Source: Mixophyes australis (lineage: Eukaryota > Chordata > Amphibia > Anura > Limnodynastidae). From it: a stretch of DNA of 64,000 nucleotides. The DNA lies in assembly GCA_036250195.1 (NCBI GenBank), contig JAVHZZ010000004.1:319758128-319822127 (forward strand), in the 5' to 3' direction. Under the pieces are notes generated by a model. That model did not search any database. It saw nothing but the letters and a program-made list of their open reading frames with translations, and was not told the origin of the DNA. Shown here piece after piece: positions 56,926 to 64,000 of this stretch (position 1 is the first letter of the stretch; every line of letters starts with the position of its first letter). A program made the translations under genes and the position numbers.

Positions 56926-57354
56926 TAGATGGAAGAATTTGGATGGATCTAGGCATCACTTGCTAAATGTGAATTAGGTGCATGAGTGCGCCCACTTTTA
57001 CACTGAAGTGCACCAAAGAGATTTCATTTTGTGGGGTGGAATTACTTAAATTAGATCAAAGAGTGGACAGGGTGCATTTACAGAGATTTTATTGTTTTGC
57101 AGGAGGTCACACAGCCTTTTTATTCTCCAATTTCAAGTTGATTTCATTCACTCACTATTACCTGCCACCATGATAAAATGAGGTAGGTTCTTTGCTTCCT
57201 AGTACATCTAGGAGTGTAACATTATAATGCATGCAATATGAATGAATATCATGGAATATAGTTCCAATTAAACTATGTTTAAAACCACCCACCCTAAACT
57301 TTTGAATGCACATCAACTTCCCTTACTTCTATCATAAATATTTTACTACACATT
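56926..57354. other. intergenic DNA without recognised features
   Basis: Nothing recognised; it was continuous with 56146-56204 before the LTR inserted. Confidence 0.45.
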
Positions 57355-57535
57355 GGGGGGAATTCAATTGGCCGCGTTACTTGAAAAAGTAACGCGGCCT
57401 GCGTATATACTTTATACGTTATTACGGTAGTTTTAACGCCGGCTTTTTACTCGCAGCTCAGGGAGTTAAACTTACCGCAATAAAGGTAATAGCTTTAACG
57501 TGGCGTAACTTTCGGGGGGAATTGAATTCCCCCCC
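57355..57535. mobile_element. Harbinger-like MITE, about 180 bp
   Basis: Tips GGGGGGAATTCAATTG and GGGGGGGAATTCAATTCC (complement of right), flanked on both sides by ATT. GCGTTA/TAACGC palindromes inside. Confidence 0.75.
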
Positions 57536-57575
57536 ATTAGCTGCTACAACATTAGAGAAAATAAATAAATGTAAA

Positions 57576-57894
57576 GGGCCTGATTTATTAATGAAAGTAG
57601 GGCAAAAAATGAGTAGGTAGTCTCCCGGACAAAACCATGTTACAAAGCAAGGGGTGCATGTTAGTTCATTATTCGGCACATAAGATAAATACTGGCTGTT
57701 TTTTCATGTAGCATACAAATACTTGATAGCTTTATTTTTACACTAAAATTTAAAGTTGATCTAGAACATGCTCTACCACAACTATAAATCTGTCCCAACA
57801 TTTTAAATTTAGCTCCCCCTCCAATGCAAAATAGTTTTTCCAAGGTGCAAAGTTCCTAATTTTTTTGCTTTATTTTCCTTAATGAATCAGGCCC
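57576..57894. mobile_element. MITE family X, copy 2, inverted, about 319 bp
   Basis: Tips GGGCCTGATTTATTAATGA and complement. The internal ATAAATACTGGCTGTTTTTT is the complement of the motif in copy 1, so orientation is opposite. AAA on both sides may be the target duplication. Confidence 0.8.
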
Positions 57895-58771
57895 AAAGTG
57901 TGTAACTTTTTTGCTGCACTTGGGGCAGTGTCAGACTTTGAGGAAGGTGGATTCAATTTAATGGTAAATGTATAGGATAACATTAATTGTGTAATAATAT
58001 CTTTATAGCTGAGAAGTGGTTAAGCAAATATGCCTGACTCTTCTAATATTTTCTTTGTCTTCCAAAATTAATTTTATTTATTGTTATTAATAATTTTATT
58101 ACTGCAATCAGTTCAATTATGTAGCCCTTTTATATATTTACCTGTTAAACATAATTATCAGACATGTTTGAAATAATGGTATAATTTAATAAAATATTAT
58201 TGTACTACATATTGTTTTTTATTTTTAAGTTTTTATAATCCATTTACAAGTTCTCTAGACCATGAAAAGTAACTGGAAAAATTTACACATATTTCATACT
58301 TTTACAGTCAATAGATGATGTTCCATTATCCTGTGAACATAGCTGAAGTCCCAGTTCAAAATATTTAGCCAACGATAAAATGACCAAAGGTTTCATTCTG
58401 TGCAGACAGTGGTGAAAAAGCATTAGTTCAATATGTTCAGCCAATGGTACCGTAACAGCGCAAAATGTTCAGCCAATATTGAATCAGTCAAAGGTTCAAG
58501 CCAAAACAAATCAACATAGGGCAAACAGTTATCATGGATCTCGTTGTCCAAAAGAACAGTGCTATTACTTAGCTTCGAAAAATAAAATAGGATATTTATC
58601 AATTATATATAGCAGAAACAGGACATGTGCATGCTTTCGGTAGATATATGAAAGGAAGTCTGTAAAAGTTAACAAACAAAATCTAATAGCACAATAAAGT
58701 ATATTTACATAATTCAATTGGTTGAAAAAAAAAGTTTATATAAGTGACGGGTAATAAAATTCTCCCAGAAG
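57895..58771. other. AT-rich intergenic DNA
   Basis: Nothing recognised. Confidence 0.5.
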
Positions 58772-58990
58772 TGTTCCGGTTTCCACACACACTCCAAAAA
58801 CATACTAGTAGGTTCATTGGCTGCTTTCAAATTGACCCTAGTTTATCTCTCTATGTCTGTGTGTGTGTGTGTGTGTGTGTTAGGAAAATTAGACTGTAAG
58901 CCCCAATGGGACAGGGACTGATGTGAACGAGTTCTCTGTACAGCGCTGCGGAATTAGTGGCGCTATATAAATAAATGGTGATGATGATGA
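58772..58990 (+). mobile_element. SINE, 5'-truncated
   Basis: Body ACTCCAAAAACATACTAGTA and GGCTGCTTTCAAATTGACCC, a (GT)n tract at about 58857-58881, GACTGTAAGCCCCAATGGGA, then the common tail ACAGCGCTGCGGAATTAGTG and GATGATGATGA. Same family as 14233. Confidence 0.85.
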
Positions 58991-61500
58991 AGTTGCTTTC
59001 AGTTTATACTGATCCACTGTTTCCTCCCTCTAAAAGTTACCTTACATATAGTGGTCCACCATAAATAATTGTACAAAATAGCTTACTGTCTCTACTCCAT
59101 CACACTATATATTCCTCAGTAGAGCTCATAAGTATTTCTTTATAATGCAGTAGGAATTATTAAAAAAATATACATTGCTACCATCTAATAAATACACTAC
59201 AAACTAAGTTTTAAGACAATATTATAACATAATCATAAGTTATTAATTACACCGCATCACACGCTCTATGAAAAGTCCTCCTTTTTGCTAGTAGTAAACC
59301 TATGTATACATGTCCAAGGACGTTGGTGCATATCAGAAGACAATGACTTATTTATAAAACATTGCCAGCTAATTGCTGGTATAAACCGCTGTTCCTGAAT
59401 GGGATGCCGTAGTAATAGTGACAGTCACATGACTATGAGCTCTCAGTTTGTCAGATATTCAGACAGGTGATGGCATTAATTGAAGATAGTGTGAATGCTG
59501 TATAATTTTGTTAGCTTGCCTGAAGATTTTCTCTGTATCTTGGTGCTTTCAATAATAAGGTGAACTTGTGTGATTCTAAGTTAAATATACTGGGAGTTTT
59601 ATATATACCTGTTGTAGTGTTTATTTCAAAACTGGAGACTTAACTGACTGTAAGTAGAAACATTACTCATCATCTTCTTAATGTGACGTCACTCACTTCA
59701 TATCACTGTGATGTTAGCTCCTGGGTAAACTGATTTTATCACTGTCCTTTTTATACTTTCGTCAGTGTAGTTAAAAAGGGCTGTTCACAACTATATTTAT
59801 CCTTATACACAGTAAAAAGCTTCTGTGTCCTCACTGAAACGGCTCATCTTCCATTCTCCTCACATCAAAGATCACCTATCAACAACTGAGCTCTGCATAC
59901 TCAATACCTGTCCTGGCTTATACTATCTCCTTCCTTCGCTTCTCCCCCAAGGCATGTTGGGAGTTGTAGTTCTTAGTGCCCAGTGGTGTCTGCACGGTCA
60001 CACTGCTGCCACCAGGTTACACTAATAAAATAAAATAAGTTCAATTGGTGGAAAACAATAAAGTTAATATCGTTTTATTGAAAGTAGAAAAAACAACAGG
60101 CACATAAATAAATAAAATAGGCACTATATAAATAATAAATAAATGCGTAGATACACAAGTGCCAATTAAACCTGTGTGTCCACTTTTCAGACATGGCATT
60201 TGAAGCTTTTCACTCATTGATAAATAGACCACTTTGTGTTTTGGGTTTTCTTGCAGCCTATTTGTGAAATATATTTTTTTCTCCTTACAATAAATAAATC
60301 TGAAAACAGACTTGGCAGAATTGCTTTTACAATACATGACATACACTTACAAAAATCCTAGTAAAACAGTTCTGTGTTTAAAGTAACTGTGCTGTTGAAT
60401 TCAACGCTATACAAAAAAAAAATGCCTGTTTTCTAAATGTAAATGTCATCTGGACTATTTATTCCATCTAACCCACAGAGAGAAGCAGCTGGAGATGTAA
60501 TGGTTCAGCAGCTTTCTTGTCAGCCTCCTTAGACAAGCTTCAGGCAGTGGAGAGAAAGTCAAGATACAAGTGGTGAAATCGTTTAAAAGGTTTTATAATG
60601 GAAAACAGTTAAGATTAGAGGCAAGATGAATTCCCTGGGTGTGCACAGCTGTAATAGAACAGGCCGAGCAGTGGTGGTCTTTTTAATACAGGAATCTAGA
60701 CAACTAGCCAGCAAAGTGTTTGTTCCTGACGTTTTGTCCCCTTCGCAGCAAATTTCTCCATGCTCTAATGTGGCCTATAAAACACAACTCAGGTGGCAAA
60801 TGTAGTAAAATTGCTACTGTAGACATCGCTGTCTACCTCTGTATCACAGCTAAATAAGATTCATCTCGTAACTTTTACCACTTGTTTTCCTGCTTTCCAC
60901 ATTTATGAGGGGTAAAAATGTGTTTGCAAGTAGGATCTCACAAATCACCAATGTGGAGGGAAGTTAATTTACCAACCAGATTCAATCAAAAGGTGGTTGA
61001 TTTTTATGTACCCCCTGATTTAAAAGGCTGCAGTTTGAGGTGTGCCCTGTAAAAAATAAAGAAGTACATTCCAATGTTGGAATTAATAGGGGGAAAGGCA
61101 AGAGTAGAAACTCTGCAAGAAAATACTGGGTCAAATAAGAAGAGTGAAAACTCTATAAAGAAATTATTGGCTCCACCAAGTTAAAAAGGTAAATATCACT
61201 CTTGCAAGAGTGACCATGGTGGTCAAATTTAACCATTTTGCTGACAGGGATTGCAGATGTGTTTGCCTCAGGCTGCCAATCATTTTTCAAGATTTTTATA
61301 TAATTCAGTAGCTGCCATGGCAGTAGTTACTAACTGCAATGGGGCCTGGTAAACAGGATGGTTCCGCAATGTGTGACCATTCACTCTGGAGGCCCTTGCT
61401 TTGGTCCACTGATCATTGTGGGGGGCTGGAGCATGCGCAGTGGAGCATGTTTGGGCTTTCAGTTCCACTGTGACTTAACTGAATGCCCAAACAGGGCTTC
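58991..61500. other. intergenic DNA without recognised features
   Basis: AT-rich. The only notable string is GGCATGTTGGGAGTTGTAGT near 59952, whose complement resembles the ZNF143/Staf motif. No gene recognised. Confidence 0.4.
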
Positions 61501-62035
61501 ACTGTGCATACCGGTGGTAGTGATTATTCCGTCTGCAATAATGCAGACAAAACTTACACTGACCTTAAAAATCCGATTACTGTAAGGCCAACAAGGATTA
61601 AATATAGACACAGCACATAAGTGACATCCAACATTCTCCACACGTCAGCTGCAAATACTGATTTTCTAAAATGTCTCCAGGGCGATTGATGTCACTTACA
61701 ATGGCCAGACTGAAATTGACGGTTTTAAAGCGGAAATGGCCAGACCCGCCACCTGTATAATGTAATCCAGATGGCGGCTCTGCCTATTGCCACTTTGAAA
61801 CAGGCAATTTCAGTGTGGCCATTGCAAGTGATGTCAATCGCCCTGGAGACATTTTCGAAAATCAGAATTTATAGTCGAAGGCAAGTTAATGTGTGGACAA
61901 TGTTGGATGTCACTTATATGCTATGTCTATATTTCATCCTTTCCGCACTTACAGTAATCAGATTTTTTAGGTCAGTCTAACTTTTGTCGGCTTTATTGCA
62001 GACGGAAAAATGTACTCCACCCGTGCATACTAAGG
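61501..62035. repeat. long imperfect palindrome, about 0.5 kb
   Basis: Left and right halves are inverted copies around a centre near 61760. Examples are CCGTCTGCAATAATGC (61529) against its complement ending at 62005, and TGTCTCCAGGGCGATTGA (61672) against the complement at about 61835-61852. Mismatches are scattered. Weak inverted similarity extends to GTGCATAC on both sides. Likely a foldback MITE; no clear duplication found. Confidence 0.7.
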
Positions 62036-62379
62036 CCCATGTGCATACTCAGAAGACCAGACCAAGGGTCCTTGGAGTGAGAATATATACATCCCCTGAA
62101 AAAATTCTTTAGCATTTTATTATCAACAAAATTTCATCAGCCTCTGTGGGTCAGAAACTAGAAAACATACCAGTAACACAGACATCCAAGTGGTAAATCC
62201 AGAAAGCCCATTACAAAATGCTCAGACACATTCAGATATAGTGAATATAGCATGCAGTGCGGCAGGAAACTTATTGAATGCCTTGGGCTGTCATCTGGCA
62301 GGTTGCATAATACTGAACATGGCCTATGTGACCAAGTCATTCCCTATTACAGCACTGGCCATAAGGGAGCCTCATAGGG
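62036..62379. other. intergenic DNA without recognised features
   Basis: Nothing recognised. Confidence 0.45.
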
Positions 62380-63022
62380 TGTCACGACTGATAGTGGGTA
62401 CCTGCTGTTGTTGGCGTAACTCAGAGGAAGGCGCGGAGTCTAACGTGCCCCTGGTATTCACCAGGAACCCCCGCAAGGAAGTATGGACTCCGCTGCAGGG
62501 ACACGCAGGTCGCGGTCCTTCCTAGAGTCCACAGCGAGATACAAGGAGGTGTCAGACAGGCCGGGTCAGCAACGTTCAGGTAGAAGAGGTACAAAGGGAA
62601 ATCCAGAAGAATGGTGAGGCAAGCCGGGTCGGTAACTTTCAGGGAGGACAGTACAAAGGCAGAATCCAAATAGGGGTGGTCAAACGGTCCGGGTCAAAAG
62701 GTCACAAGCAGCACGAGGATAGTCAGGAACGAATACAGCAACTGGTATACACAAGCGCTGGAGGCAGGAAGACCTGATACTCTGGCACTGGTAAGAGGGC
62801 TGGAAGAGGTTTAAATACTGTGGTGACCCAATCAGAATCAGCGCTGCAGCGCTGTCATACCTGCCGCCGGGAATCCTTCATAGCGTCCTGTTGCCTAGCA
62901 ACGGGGCGCGTCATCACACCCAGAGGTCGGACGGCAGGGGGATCCGGAAGTGATGCGTCTGGTTGCTATGCAACCAGACGCGCTGTCAGCAGACAGGCGG
63001 CCGTGCGGAATGGCGCCTGACA
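62380..63022 (-). repeat. 3' LTR of a second chromovirus, 643 bp
   Basis: On the minus strand it begins TGTCAGGCGCCATTCC and ends CAGTCGTGACA. GC-rich, with inverted GTTGCTATGCAAC and CCTAGCAACGGG motifs and a TATTTAAAC box near 62815. The 5 bp outside (TAGGG) should recur after the unseen 5' LTR if the element is complete. Confidence 0.85.
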
Positions 63023-64000
63023 GTATACCCTCCTCTTCTTCCTCCTGTTTGAAGGAACCTTTTAAGAATTCTAGGAGCGTGAAGGTCCTGCTTGTCCACC
63101 CATGATCTCTCCTCTGGGCCAAATCCTTTCCAATGGACAAGAAATTGCTGTTTGCCATGAAGAATGCGAGAGGCCAAGATCCGATTGACTTCGAATTCTG
63201 TTCCAGAAGAGGTTTGTATTGGTGGGGGACGACAGGGAGGTCGATAGAATTTATTGAGTACCACTGGTCGTAGTAATGAGACATGAAAAGTATTATGACA
63301 TCTCAGAGAAGGAGGAAGTTTCAATTTAAAGCATACAGGATTAATTACTTGCATGATGGTATACGGGCCAATAAATCGAGGAGCCATCTTCATAGAAGGA
63401 ACTTTTAGTCTTAGGTCCCGGGTGGATAGCCATACTTGGTCTCCCACCTTTAAGAGAGGAGTGGCCCTCCGATGACGATCTGCAAAGATTTTGTGATGCT
63501 GAGTAGCCTTGAGTAAAGCCATCTTAGTCTTAGCTCAAATGAGAGAAAACTCCCGATAAAGAGTATCTACGGCTGGAACCGGTGAAGAGGACACTGGAAA
63601 AGGATCCGGAAACACAGGATGACTTCCATATACAATAAAGAATGGGGAGAATCCGGTAGACTCATGAATGTGTTGGTTATGGGAGAACTCCGCCCAAGGA
63701 AGGAATTGAGACCATTTATTCTGATTGTCAGAGGTAAAACAGCGAAGAAATGTCTCGAGGTCCTGATTGATTCGCTCCGTCTGTCCATTGGTTTGAGGAT
63801 GATATCCCGAAGAGAATTTCAATTCTATGTTCAATCCCCTACAAAAGGTTCTCCAAAAACGGGATGTGAATTGGACTCCACGGTCCGAAATGATCTCCTT
63901 CGGGCAACCATGTAATCTGAATATCTCCTTGATAAAGATATCTGCCAGACGACTGGCCGTGGGCAGTCCAGTTAGAGGAATAAAATGTGCCATCTTCGAA
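62986..64000 (-). pseudogene. pol: chromovirus pol, C-terminal part (integrase and chromodomain), one in-frame TGA, cut by window end
   Basis: From the window edge the minus strand reads FIKEIFRLHGCP, IISDRGVQF (second catalytic Asp) and TNGQTERINQDLETFLR (catalytic Glu), up to FSLI. A TGA at 63535-63537 then interrupts, where a Trp codon (TGG) would be expected. It continues with VGDQVWLSTRDLRL, a GPY module (RFIGPYTIMQVINPVCF) and a chromodomain (EFEVNRILASR...FLVHWKGFGPEERSW). The stop lies 37 nt inside the LTR, so pol overlaps it. A polypurine tract, AGGAGGAAGAAGAGGAGGG, precedes the LTR at about 63027-63047. It is a close relative of the element at 36992 but a different family by LTR. 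Confidence 0.9.

Overview
The window looks like a stretch of a large, repeat-rich vertebrate genome, most probably a frog. It carries L2-type LINEs with SINEs sharing their 3' tail, Tc1, hAT and Harbinger-like DNA elements, Penelope-like elements (PLEs), chromodomain Ty3/gypsy elements and an Ngaro-type tyrosine-recombinase retrotransposon. That mix is typical of amphibians and fishes. The species call is inference. I recognise no host gene, tRNA, rRNA or CRISPR array.

Layout. 1-8.3 kb: AT-rich DNA with a degenerate PLE 3' end (GIY-YIG domain, minus strand), a Harbinger-like MITE, a 167-bp hAT MITE with an 8-bp target duplication, an internally deleted Tc1 element and an L2 LINE 3' end. 10.3-11.7 and 30.6-32.0 kb: two solo LTRs of one family, each with its own 5-bp duplication. 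14-14.5 kb: SINEs. 15.6-17.3 kb: a decayed gypsy pol. 17.4-24.7 kb: a decayed PLE on the minus strand, broken by a 3.3-kb insert (containing a ~0.5-kb inverted repeat) and by a 1.87-kb solo LTR. 34.0-34.5 kb: a multi-arm foldback element. 36.7-44.1 kb: a nested pair, a nearly intact 6.06-kb chromovirus inside a tandem repeat of an older solo LTR. 46.2-53.9 kb: a nearly complete Ngaro element. 54.4-58 kb: a cluster of MITEs around another solo LTR. 61.5-62.0 kb: a long palindrome. 62.4-64.0 kb: the 3' part of a second chromovirus, cut by the window edge.

Two elements appear young. The chromovirus LTRs differ at about two substitutions and one indel in 900 bp. It shows an in-phase GGGAAAC slippery heptamer with a stem-loop between gag and pol, and a primer site complementary to the predicted RNA 5' end (Tf1/sushi-type self-priming). 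This copy also has a gag frame break and a TGA in pol. The Ngaro element has A1-ORFs-B1-A2-B2 split repeats whose copies I read as identical. It has Gag-like, RT-RNase H, tyrosine recombinase and SGNH-hydrolase ORFs, with one frame change in the gag-like ORF near a C10 run.

All family names rest on motif reading by eye; no search was run. Boundaries supported by target duplications or terminal repeats are firm; those of decayed fragments are approximate.
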